NCBI RefSeq assembly: GCF_027531815.1
Contig: NZ_JAPZSK010000005.1
Coordinates: 124,001 to 188,000, forward strand
Source of the DNA: Gemmatimonas sp.
GTDB taxonomy: Bacteria; Gemmatimonadota; Gemmatimonadetes; Gemmatimonadales; Gemmatimonadaceae
Length of the DNA: 64,000 nt
Direction of reading: 5' to 3'
Shown piece by piece: positions 16,207 to 23,803 of this stretch (its first letter is position 1; every line of letters begins with the position of its first letter). The position numbers and the translations under genes are program-made. The notes beneath the pieces were generated by a model. The model ran no database searches and was not told where the DNA came from. It saw only the letters and a program-made list of their open reading frames with translations.

Positions 16207-17151
16207 CTACGGTGCGGGTTGCACGACCGCAGTGCCAACTGCCGTTTCCCGCACGCGCCGCTCCACCCAGCGGGCAAGCTGCGGATGCGGGGCCAGCGGT
16301 TCGGCGCCGTACTTCGAGCGGGTGCCGCGAATGTCGTGCGGCACCTTGTCGCGGCTCACGTTGCCCTTGGACACGAGCACGGGCACCACGATGACCTCGC
16401 GGCCCGTGGCGGCAGCCTGCAGGTCGATGAGCTCACGTACACGGCGCACCGCTTCGGCGCGCACGGCGGCGGGGGCGTCGTCGCGCACCACGTCCACGCG
16501 CACGTCCTTGAACTGCGTCCACGTCTTCACCGAGTCGGCCACGGGGCGCAAGTTCTCCATCCATGCGGCGTAGTCTTCGGCCGAGTTGGGGCCATGGCCG
16601 ACGATGAAGAGCGCCTGCTCGCGCGGCGTGGCGGTGAGGGCGAGCGCCCGGTCGGTGAGAATGCGCGCCATTTCCGGTGACGCGTCGAGCGCCTTGGCAA
16701 GGCGGATGGGCACGGTGGTGGTGGGGCGTGCGATGCCGGACATGTGCAGGTGGTGCGTCATGTCGTTGTCGAGGGTCACCGGTTCGCCGGTGAGGTAGCG
16801 GATCTGGTCGTAGTGCCCGCTGAAGCTGGAGACGAGCAGCGGCACCACGACGATTTGCGAGACCCCCTGCTTCTCCAGCGTGGCCACGACGTCCTGGAAG
16901 CGCGCGCGGGCGGCGCCGGGGCCCATGAGGAAGCTCACTGCCACGGGGCCGCCGGTGTTGGCGCTGGCCACGCTCTGCTGCACGGTGGCGTTCCAGAGCG
17001 AGTCGCCGCCGTGCGCGACGACGATGGTGCCCACCGTCTGCGCCATGGCGGCGCGGGGGGCCGAGAGGGCCAGCGTGGCGGCGGTGGCCACGGTGGCCAA
17101 CACGGTCAGGGAGCAGCGAAGGGTGGTGGAGCGAAGCGATCGGGACGGCAT
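16207..17151 (-). CDS. Exported CbiX-like chelatase-fold protein
   Basis: A 314-residue protein with two CbiX/sirohydrochlorin-chelatase-type halves, each opening with the family's strand and glycine-histidine turn (TIVVAHGGDS near residue 40 and LFIVGHGPNS near 190). Known CbiX enzymes insert cobalt or iron into sirohydrochlorin in the cytoplasm, but this one has a clear signal peptide ending in AAMAQ, so it acts outside the cytoplasmic membrane. The His-rich stretch DMTHHLHMSG could bind metal. A Fur-like palindrome lies 58 bases upstream. The substrate is unknown. The start at 17151 gives the best signal peptide. Confidence 0.82.
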   Translation of the reverse strand: MPSRSLRSTTLRCSLTVLATVATAATLALSAPRAAMAQTVGTIVVAHGGDSLWNATVQQSVASANTGGPVAVSFLMGPGAARARFQDVVATLEKQGVSQIVVVPLLVSSFSGHYDQIRYLTGEPVTLDNDMTHHLHMSGIARPTTTVPIRLAKALDASPEMARILTDRALALTATPREQALFIVGHGPNSAEDYAAWMENLRPVADSVKTWTQFKDVRVDVVRDDAPAAVRAEAVRRVRELIDLQAAATGREVIVVPVLVSKGNVSRDKVPHDIRGTRSKYGAEPLAPHPQLARWVERRVRETAVGTAVVQPAP

Positions 17152-17208
17152 CGGCGAATCCACGGCAGGGTCAGGGTGAGACTGGCGGCCGAAAGGGAGC
17201 CGCGTTAC

Positions 17209-17225
17209 ATGAGAAGCGTTCTCAT
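17209..17225. promoter_or_regulatory. Fur-like operator palindrome
   Basis: ATGAGAA-GCG-TTCTCAT is a perfect 7-3-7 inverted repeat. Its core TGAGAA-N3-TTCTCA has the arms and spacing of common Fur-box variants. It lies 58 bases upstream of the exported chelatase gene, where a repressor would block transcription. Metal control of that gene is inferred from this. Confidence 0.6.
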
Positions 17226-17280
17226 GATCGAGCCGAAAGTATGTCACCCAATCCCGACAGTGTCAATCGGCTTTGTGGGG

Positions 17281-18036
17281 CTAGCTCGTTGACGTCCCAC
17301 CGCTCCGCAGGAACGCCCCGAACTCCTCGGGCAGCCCGGCGGCGCGTACGCCCTCGACCGTGGCCTCGAGATCGTACGGCACCCGCACGAACTCCACCTG
17401 GGCCGGGGCATCGCCGAGGGTGACCACCACGTAGCCCGCACGCCAGTCGCCGTCCTTGGGGCGTCCCACGCTCCCCGTATTCAGGAAATGGATCCCGTCC
17501 ACAGTGCGGTGCCACGGCCGGTGCGTGTGGCCAAAGGCCAGCATGTCGCCGGCGGTAAGCCCCACCGTTGCCGCCATCTTGCGGCAGAAGTCGTCGGAGC
17601 GATCGGCGGTGAAGTACACCGTGTTGAGCGTGGGCGTACCGTGCACGAGCACCAGGCGGGGGCCCGCCGCGTGCCCGCCCAGCGGACGCAGATCGAGCGA
17701 GAAGGGGAGCGCGGCCAGGTAGGCGCGCGTGTCGGCCGTGACCGCCGCGCAGGTGTACTGGAAGCTGATGTGCGCCAGCTCCTCCTGCCGCACACTCTCC
17801 GACTTGCAACCGCAATGCTTGTACGCCGTGGCGACGGTGGAGTCGTAGTTGCCCGCGATCCCCGCCACCCCGCGAGCGCGCAGCCGGTCCACCACGGCGT
17901 TGGGATTGCTCGAGTATCCCACCAGATCACCCAGGTGATACACGGCATCCACATCGCCCCGCGCGTCGATGTCGGCCAGCACGGCGTCGAGCGCTTCGAG
18001 GTTGGCGTGGATGTCGGAGAGGAGTGCGTAGCGCAT
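17281..18036 (-). CDS. Calcineurin-like metallophosphoesterase
   Basis: A 251-residue phosphoesterase with the dimetal motifs of the family: D in LLSDIHANLEA, GDLVGY, GNYD, a His in LVHGTPTL, and GHTHRPW near residue 165. The protein is closest in layout to the YfcE-like group, which cleaves phosphodiesters in the cytoplasm. A Cys pair (CGCKSES) near residue 75 is not a usual feature. The true substrate cannot be told. The start ATG sits directly before the conserved MRYALLSDIH. It follows arsM by 12 bases on the same strand, so the two may be co-transcribed. Confidence 0.88.
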   Translation of the reverse strand: MRYALLSDIHANLEALDAVLADIDARGDVDAVYHLGDLVGYSSNPNAVVDRLRARGVAGIAGNYDSTVATAYKHCGCKSESVRQEELAHISFQYTCAAVTADTRAYLAALPFSLDLRPLGGHAAGPRLVLVHGTPTLNTVYFTADRSDDFCRKMAATVGLTAGDMLAFGHTHRPWHRTVDGIHFLNTGSVGRPKDGDWRAGYVVVTLGDAPAQVEFVRVPYDLEATVEGVRAAGLPEEFGAFLRSGGTSTS

Positions 18037-18048
18037 GCGCGTGGCGGC

Positions 18049-18954
18049 TCAGGGGGTGGTCGGGGCCGCGGGGGCCGCCGCTGGGGCAGCCGCAGGGGCA
18101 GCCGCAGGGCGCGTGGCCCGCACGAACGCCGCCATGAACTTGCCGTCGATCTCCGCCAGGTTGGCGGTCACGTCGATCCCCGACTCCTCCAGGAACTGAC
18201 GCGCGTCCTCACTCCGGTACACCCGCGTGGGCTCGATGTCGATGTCGATGAACCCCGACTCGGCCAGCAGCGTGCGGAACTCCTGCTCCTCCAACGCGCC
18301 GGCCACGCACCCCACCCACAGCTCCATGCTACGACGCACGGCGGGGGGCACCGCGCCGCGCACCACCACATCGCTCACCGCAAACCGACCGCCCGGCTTG
18401 AGCACGCGGAACGCCTCGGCGAGCACGCGGCGCTTATCACCCGACAGGTTGATGACGCAGTTGGAGATGATCACGTCGACCGACGCGTCGGGGAGCGGAA
18501 TCTCCTCGATGCGCCCCTGCAGGAACTCCACATTGCGCACCCCCGCCTCCGCGGCGTTGCGCCGCGCGAGTTCCAGCATGTCGTCGGTCATGTCGAGCCC
18601 GTACGCCATGCCAGTGGGGCCCACGCGACGCGCGGAGAGCAGCACGTCGATCCCGCCCCCCGACCCCAGATCGAGCACCACCTCCCCCTCGCGCAGCTCG
18701 GCCAGTGCCGTGGGATTGCCGCACCCCAGCGAGGCCAGCACCGCCGCGTCGGGGAGCAGCTCGCGCTCGCCGTTCACGTAGAGGTTGGAGGTGATCGGAT
18801 CGACGCTGCCGTTGAAGGCCGCGCCACCACAGCAGGAGTTGAGCGGGCCGCAGCAGCTCTCTGCCGCCGGGGCCGCCACCTCGAGTACGCGGCGCGCCGC
18901 TTCCCCGTACTTCTCACGCACGATGGTGGTGACGTCTGCCTGATCGGATGCCAT
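18049..18954 (-). CDS. arsM: Arsenite S-adenosylmethionine methyltransferase
   Basis: A 301-residue class I methyltransferase with SAM motif VLDLGSGGGIDVLL and the ArsM cysteines: an early CC pair near residue 35, C in SNCVINLSG and C in WVGCVAGAL. ArsM methylates As(III) to volatile or less retained forms. The C-terminus has a low-complexity Ala/Pro tail that is not part of the fold. The ATG at 18954 has GGAGGG four to five bases upstream. An ArsR-type operator lies between this gene and the divergent efflux operon, so arsenic-dependent control is likely. Confidence 0.93.
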   Translation of the reverse strand: MASDQADVTTIVREKYGEAARRVLEVAAPAAESCCGPLNSCCGGAAFNGSVDPITSNLYVNGERELLPDAAVLASLGCGNPTALAELREGEVVLDLGSGGGIDVLLSARRVGPTGMAYGLDMTDDMLELARRNAAEAGVRNVEFLQGRIEEIPLPDASVDVIISNCVINLSGDKRRVLAEAFRVLKPGGRFAVSDVVVRGAVPPAVRRSMELWVGCVAGALEEQEFRTLLAESGFIDIDIEPTRVYRSEDARQFLEESGIDVTANLAEIDGKFMAAFVRATRPAAAPAAAPAAAPAAPTTP

Positions 18955-19013
18955 GAACCCTCCAGTTGCCATCAAGACGCGGTCGTTGCCGCAGCGGGTG
19001 TGGATCGTATCTA

Positions 19014-19029
19014 ATCAATTTTTGTTGAT
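19014..19029. promoter_or_regulatory. ArsR/SmtB-type operator in the divergent promoter region
   Basis: The sequence ATCAA-N6-TTGAT is a perfect inverted repeat with the half-sites and spacing of ArsR-family operators. It lies 60 bases before arsM and 31 bases before the TolC-like gene, in an AT-rich patch unlike the rest of the window. A related site precedes the arsR gene. Confidence 0.7.
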
Positions 19030-19059
19030 ATATCTAGCCTCCCCTCGGGGAACGCTCGC

Positions 19060-20532
19060 GTGACGCACGGGTACCGCGAGACTTTACGCCGCATAAATTC
19101 CACCGCGTACGCGCTCCGGTTCGCCCGCTCCCACACCCCTGTCGTGCCCTTCCTTCGCGTTTCCCCGCCTCGCCCACGGCGCCCCTGGGCTCGGGCCGCC
19201 AGCGCCGTCAGCGCTGCCGCCGCCAGCCTGGTCCTCGGTCTTGGCGCCTGCGCCCACGGCTCCCTGCAGCAGGATGTCACCGATGTCGACGCGCTTCTCC
19301 GCCCGCGCGCCGGCGTCGTCATTCCCAGCCGCACCGCCTTTGGCGAGACCGCCGACGCCGACACGGTGAAGCGCCTGCTCGAGCGGCCGCTCTCCCCCGA
19401 GTCGGCGGTGCGGATTGCCCTCATCGCCCACCCCGCCCTGCGCGCCACCTACGCCGACCTTGGCCTCGCACGCGCCGACGTCGTCCAGGCGGCACTGCTG
19501 GCCAACCCGGTGCTGTCGCTCGAACGGTTCTCGAGTGGACGCTTCCAGGAGTTCGGCATTGCGCAGTCGTTCATCGACCTGCTGTCGCAACCCATGCGCC
19601 GCCGTCTGGCGGAATCGCAGCTGGCGAGTGCGCGACTCCGCGTGGCCAATGACGTGTTCCGCCATGTCACCGAGGTGCGCGATGCGCTGGTGGACGCGGT
19701 GGCGGCAGACCAGGCGCGCGACGTGAGCGAGCGGGCGCACGCCGCCGCCGCCGCCTCCGCGGTCGCGGCCACGGCGCTGCGTGACGCCGGCAATCTGCAG
19801 GAGCTCAACCTCGTAAGCGAGCGCGCGGCGGCGGCGGAGTTCCTGGGTGGCGCCCTCGATGCCCGCGGTCACAGTCAAGCCACGCGCGAACAGCTCGTGC
19901 GCACCCTCGGCGTCGCGACCCATGGCGCCGCGCTGTCGCTGCCGGAGCGCCTCCCCGACCTGCCGGCCGAGGACCCGACGCTCGATTCGCTGCTCACCCT
20001 CGCGGCGCGCCACCGGCTCGACCTCGCGGCGGCGCTGCAGGACATCAATGCCGCCGGCCGTGCGGTGGGGCTCACCCAACGGTTCCGCCTGCTCCCCGAT
20101 GGGTCGCTCACCTATGCCGGTGAAGGGAAGGATGGCGGCCCGTTCGAAAGCGGCCTCGGCATGGTGATTCCGCTCCCCCTCTTCGATCGTGGACAGGCGC
20201 GCCTGCTTCGTGCACAGAGCACCCTGCGCGCGGCGGTGGCGCGGCAGGAGGCGCTGCTGCTGGTCATGCGTGCCGACGTGCGGTCGGCGTATGCCCTGCT
20301 GGCCGCCGCCCGCGCCCGCTTCGAGGAGTATCGCGCGCGCGTCGTGCCGCTCCGCCGCCGCGTCACCGAGGAAACCCAGCTGCAGTACAACGCCATGGCC
20401 ATCAGCGTCTTCGGCCTGCTGCAGGCGCGGCAGGGCGAACTCTCCGCCGCCCAGGGGTACATCGAGGCGCTCAGCGATTACTGGAAGGCGCGCATCCAGC
20501 TGGAGCGCGCCGTGGGGACGTCACTGCCGTGA
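19060..20532 (+). CDS. TolC/CusC-family outer membrane efflux lipoprotein
   Basis: A 490-residue outer membrane factor with the two long alpha-helical repeats of the TolC family (SPESAVRIALIAHPAL, then LDLAAALQDINAAGRAVG). A signal sequence with lipobox LGLGAC ends near residue 63, so it is a lipoprotein as in CusC. No periplasmic adaptor or inner membrane pump is encoded beside it. Instead it is translationally coupled to a multicopper oxidase, a pairing seen in copper-tolerance loci. The GTG at 19060 has GGGGAA upstream but gives a long n-region; a GTG at 19144 would give a more normal signal peptide. Confidence 0.85.
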   Translation: MTHGYRETLRRINSTAYALRFARSHTPVVPFLRVSPPRPRRPWARAASAVSAAAASLVLGLGACAHGSLQQDVTDVDALLRPRAGVVIPSRTAFGETADADTVKRLLERPLSPESAVRIALIAHPALRATYADLGLARADVVQAALLANPVLSLERFSSGRFQEFGIAQSFIDLLSQPMRRRLAESQLASARLRVANDVFRHVTEVRDALVDAVAADQARDVSERAHAAAAASAVAATALRDAGNLQELNLVSERAAAAEFLGGALDARGHSQATREQLVRTLGVATHGAALSLPERLPDLPAEDPTLDSLLTLAARHRLDLAAALQDINAAGRAVGLTQRFRLLPDGSLTYAGEGKDGGPFESGLGMVIPLPLFDRGQARLLRAQSTLRAAVARQEALLLVMRADVRSAYALLAAARARFEEYRARVVPLRRRVTEETQLQYNAMAISVFGLLQARQGELSAAQGYIEALSDYWKARIQLERAVGTSLP

Positions 20533-21926
20533 CCGATCACGTGAACGACCCATCGACCATGAACCGACGCACCCTGCTGACCACCGGCGTGGGTGCCGTG
20601 GCGGGTGGCGCGCTGCTCGGCCTTCCGGCCACGGCCTCCGCGCTCGCGCGCACCACGGTGCCGCACGATGCCGGCACGGTGTACGCCCCCGGACGCCCCG
20701 GACGCGACTACACGCCGGTCACCACCCCCAACGGCTCCACGCTGCCGTTCACCATCGTGGACGGCGTGAAGGTGTTCCACCTCATCGCCGAGCCGGTCGA
20801 GCACGAGTTCGCACCCGGCCTCACGGCACAGTGCTGGGGGTTCAACGGCAGCACGCCGGGGCCCACCATCGAGGCGGTGGAGGGCGATCGCGTGCGCATC
20901 TACGTCACCAATGCGCTCCCCGCTCCCACCAGCGTGCACTGGCACGGCATTCTGCTCCCCTCGGGGATGGATGGCATCGCCGGTCTCAGTCAGGCGCCCA
21001 TCGCCACCGGCGAGACGTTCCGCTACGAGTTCACGCTGCGGCAGCATGGCACGTACATGTACCACTCGCATCGCGACGAGATGACGCAGCAGGCCCTCGG
21101 CATGATGGGCATGTTCATCATCCATCCGCGCGTGCCCCCCCAACGCCGTCCCGATCGGGACTTCGCGCTGCTGTCGAGCGAATGGAAGGTGCTCCCCGGT
21201 GCGCGCCGTCCCGATCCGAACGAGATGCTCGAGTTCAACGTGCTCACCTTCAACGGCAAGGCGTATCCGGGCACGGCGCCGCTCATGATGGAGCGCAACG
21301 AGTACGTGCGCATTCGTCTGGGCAATCTGAGCGCCATGAGTCACCACGCGATCCACATCCATGGGCACACCTGGACGCTGGTGGCCACCGATGGTGGCGA
21401 CATCCCGCGGTCGGCGCGGTGGCCGGAGGTGACGCAGCTGGTCCCGGTGGGGAGCACGCGCACCATGGAGTTCATCGCCGACAATCCGGGCGACTGGGCG
21501 TTGCACTGCCACATGTCGCATCACACCATGACGCAGATGGGGCACAGCGGCACCAGCATGTTCGGCGTCGACGCGGCCGTCATCGACAAGGCGGTGCAGC
21601 CGATCATCCCCACCTACATGACGATGGGGCAGAATGGCATGGGCGACATGGCGGTCATGGGCATGCCCGTGCCCGGCAATAGCACCCCCATGATGGGCGC
21701 ACCGGGGCCGCACGGCTACATCGACATGGGTGGTATGTTTACGATCATGAAGGTGCGCGATCGTCTGCGTCCGGGTGACGACAGGTCGTGGTGGCAGGCG
21801 CCGGGAGGAACCCAGGCGCGCGCGGCCACGGCCGAGGAGCTCACGCGTGATCGCATCAAGGTGCCGGAGATCACGGCCAAGCCCGCCAGCCACATGCATC
21901 ACCACCCGCCCGGAGGTTCGGAGTGA
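20529..21926 (+). CDS. Multicopper oxidase with Tat signal
   Basis: A 465-residue laccase-like oxidase with all four copper-binding motifs: HWHGILLPSG, YHSHRDEM, HAIHIHGHTW and HCHMSHHTMTQM. The Tat signal includes MNRRTLLTTG from the ATG at 20559, so export is in folded form. The C-terminal part is Met- and His-rich (MGQNGMGDMAVMGM; ending MHHHPPGG), typical of copper-handling oxidases such as CueO and CopA. It probably oxidises Cu(I) in the periplasm. It overlaps the genes on both sides by four bases. The listed GTG at 20529 is the coupled start; the ATG at 20559 may be the true one. Confidence 0.93.
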   Translation: MTDHVNDPSTMNRRTLLTTGVGAVAGGALLGLPATASALARTTVPHDAGTVYAPGRPGRDYTPVTTPNGSTLPFTIVDGVKVFHLIAEPVEHEFAPGLTAQCWGFNGSTPGPTIEAVEGDRVRIYVTNALPAPTSVHWHGILLPSGMDGIAGLSQAPIATGETFRYEFTLRQHGTYMYHSHRDEMTQQALGMMGMFIIHPRVPPQRRPDRDFALLSSEWKVLPGARRPDPNEMLEFNVLTFNGKAYPGTAPLMMERNEYVRIRLGNLSAMSHHAIHIHGHTWTLVATDGGDIPRSARWPEVTQLVPVGSTRTMEFIADNPGDWALHCHMSHHTMTQMGHSGTSMFGVDAAVIDKAVQPIIPTYMTMGQNGMGDMAVMGMPVPGNSTPMMGAPGPHGYIDMGGMFTIMKVRDRLRPGDDRSWWQAPGGTQARAATAEELTRDRIKVPEITAKPASHMHHHPPGGSE

Positions 21927-22369
21927 ACGCCCCCAAACCACTGCCCCCGCGCATGGGCGACGCCGTTCGGCTGTCGGCCGATGGTCTGGCGAAGGTGCTG
22001 GGGGATCTCGAGGCACGCCTGCTCAACACCATGTGGCGCCTCGAGGCGCCGGCTACGGCGCGCACCGTGCACGAGCAGGTCATCGGGGAGCACGACGTGG
22101 CGCTGCTGACGGTGGTGACGGTGCTCAACAAGCTCGTGGACAAGCACCTGCTCACGCGGCGCAAGGTCGACGGGCTGCTGCACTATGCGGCGGCGCTGTC
22201 GCCGGCGGAGTTCGAGGAGTACGCGTCGCGCCGGTTGGTGGAGGGGGTGATCGACTTCGCGCCGCAGCGGCTCGCGGCCTGCTTCGTGGATGTGCTGGCG
22301 CAACGCGATCCAGCGCAGCTGGAGCAGCTGGCGCGGCTCGTGGAAGAGGCGCGGCGGCGCCGTGACTGA
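21923..22369 (+). CDS. BlaI/MecI/CopY-family transcriptional repressor
   Basis: A 148-residue winged-helix regulator with the BlaI pattern LGDLEARLLNTMWRLEAPAT, then VVTVLNKLVDKHLLTRRKV, and a C-terminal dimer part. Family members repress operons until cut by an M56 peptidase (BlaI, MecI) or released by copper (CopY). The next gene is an M56 peptidase, and the gene before it is a multicopper oxidase, so copper or envelope-stress control of this operon is the best guess. No Cys-based CopY metal motif is visible. The GTG start overlaps the oxidase stop. Confidence 0.92.
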   Translation: MNAPKPLPPRMGDAVRLSADGLAKVLGDLEARLLNTMWRLEAPATARTVHEQVIGEHDVALLTVVTVLNKLVDKHLLTRRKVDGLLHYAAALSPAEFEEYASRRLVEGVIDFAPQRLAACFVDVLAQRDPAQLEQLARLVEEARRRRD

Positions 22370-22381
22370 GCCCACCGGTTC

Positions 22382-23434
22382 GTGAGCGATTCGACACGCC
22401 CCTGGCTGCGCGAGGGCACCGTGCACGGCGAGCGCCGCTATCAGCGGCTGCTCGTCATCGGCCTCGCTGCTATCCTGCTGCTGTCGCTGGTGCCGGTCGT
22501 GGGCACGCACGTGCTGGGGCTCGCCGACCGCCCGCTGTCGGGGAGCGATCACTTCGGGGTCGTGTGCCTTATCGCGCTGCATGAGCTGCTGGCCCCGGTG
22601 CACCAGCTGTTGCACGTGCTGGTGATCGTGGGGGGGGGCTGGGCGCTGTGGGATCTCGCGCAGCGTGCGTGGCAGACGCGGCACGTGCTGCAAGGGCTGC
22701 CGGTGCGCCGCCTTTCGGCGGCCGAAGCAACCGTGGCGGCTGAGGCTGGGCTGCATGCGGCAGCGGTGCGCGTGGTGCACGGGCTCCCCATGCCGGCCTT
22801 TACCGCCGGCCACGGCCTGCGTCCGCGCGTGTACGTGGCCGACGCGCTGCTGCACGGGGCGGAGGCGCTGTCGGCGGAGGAGCTGACGGCGGTGCTGGCG
22901 CACGAGGCGGCCCACGTGCGCCGCCGTGATCCGCTACGCTTCCTGCTGCTGCGCTCCCTCGCGCGTGCGCTCTTCTGGGTGCCCGCCGTGCGCGCGGTCT
23001 CGGAGGACATTGCCGACGAAGCCGAGGTGATCGCCGACGACGCGGCGAGTGCGGTGGCGGGCCCCATCGCGGTGGCGAGCGCGCTGGTGAAGCTGGGCGC
23101 GTGGCCGTCGCCTGCGGCGCCGGTGGCCGTGGTGGGGTTTCTGCGGCACGATCTACTGGACCGTCGCGTGCGCCGACTGCTGGGCGAAGCGTATCAGCCG
23201 CAAGGTCGGCTGCGGACACGCGCGGTGGTGGTGGCCGTGCTCATGCTCACGGTGAGCACGCTGTCGGGGATCGTGGATGTGCACGACCTGCCGGCGGCGG
23301 CGGGGCACCCCGCGTCACATCAGCATTGCGAGCACGACGGCGTGTTCGCGGCGGCGCATCTGTTCTGCCGCTGGCAGGTGAAGGGTCCGCTGCTGCCGGT
23401 GGGCGCGAGCGATTGCCCGCACCGGCAGGGGTAG
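22382..23434 (+). CDS. M56-family membrane metallopeptidase, BlaR1-like
   Basis: A 350-residue membrane protease with helices near residues 20-45 and 60-90, the zinc motif AHEAAHVRRRDP near residue 180, and a downstream DEAEVIADDAASAV that supplies the glutamate ligand. There is another membrane helix near residue 280 and a short C-terminal part with CEHDG and C-rich segments, but no penicillin-binding sensor domain. It probably inactivates the BlaI-like repressor encoded 12 bases upstream. The GTG at 22382 is the only suitable start. Confidence 0.88.
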   Translation: MSDSTRPWLREGTVHGERRYQRLLVIGLAAILLLSLVPVVGTHVLGLADRPLSGSDHFGVVCLIALHELLAPVHQLLHVLVIVGGGWALWDLAQRAWQTRHVLQGLPVRRLSAAEATVAAEAGLHAAAVRVVHGLPMPAFTAGHGLRPRVYVADALLHGAEALSAEELTAVLAHEAAHVRRRDPLRFLLLRSLARALFWVPAVRAVSEDIADEAEVIADDAASAVAGPIAVASALVKLGAWPSPAAPVAVVGFLRHDLLDRRVRRLLGEAYQPQGRLRTRAVVVAVLMLTVSTLSGIVDVHDLPAAAGHPASHQHCEHDGVFAAAHLFCRWQVKGPLLPVGASDCPHRQG

Positions 23435-23438
23435 GCGC

Positions 23439-23771
23439 TCAGCCGCAGCAGCGCCCGAAGATCGTGAGCGAACGTCGCGAGCCGTCGGTGCCGAGGGCGC
23501 GCACCAGATCGTGCACCTCCTCGAGCACGCGCTGATTGAGACGGTAGTACGACCAGCGCCCGTCCTTGCGGTCGGTTACGAGACCGGCCTCGCGCAGCAC
23601 CTTGAGGTGAAACGACAGCCGGGACTGCGCCGCCTCGAGTGCGTCCTGCAGGTCACACACACAGCGCTCGCCGTCGCGCAGCATGTCGAGAATCTCGAGC
23701 CGCGTTTCGTCGGAGAGCGCGTGGAAGAGCGTGGCCGCCCGTGTCACATCGATAATGTCGGGGTCTGTCAC
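23439..23771 (-). CDS. arsR: ArsR/SmtB-family metalloregulator
   Basis: A 110-residue winged-helix repressor with the ArsR pattern FHALSDETRLEILDMLRDGE, the metalloid-binding box ERCVCDL, and DNA-recognition helix AQSRLSFHLKVLREAGLV. The CVC pair is the As(III)/Sb(III) site of classic ArsR. A second Cys pair ends the protein (FGRCCG). The GTG at 23771 is chosen because it precedes the conserved N-terminus; it lacks a clear ribosome site. A weak copy of the operator seen at 19014 lies just upstream, which suggests autoregulation. Confidence 0.92.
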   Translation of the reverse strand: MTDPDIIDVTRAATLFHALSDETRLEILDMLRDGERCVCDLQDALEAAQSRLSFHLKVLREAGLVTDRKDGRWSYYRLNQRVLEEVHDLVRALGTDGSRRSLTIFGRCCG

Positions 23772-23784
23772 GACTGAAATATAT

Positions 23785-23800
23785 ATCAACTTTTGCTGGT
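23785..23800. promoter_or_regulatory. Degenerate ArsR-type operator before arsR
   Basis: ATCAA-N6-CTGGT preserves one half-site. The shared string ATATATCAAC also occurs, on the opposite strand, in the perfect operator at 19014. It sits 14-29 bases upstream of the arsR start, in the gap after the TonB receptor gene. Confidence 0.5.
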
Positions 23801-23803
23801 GCG

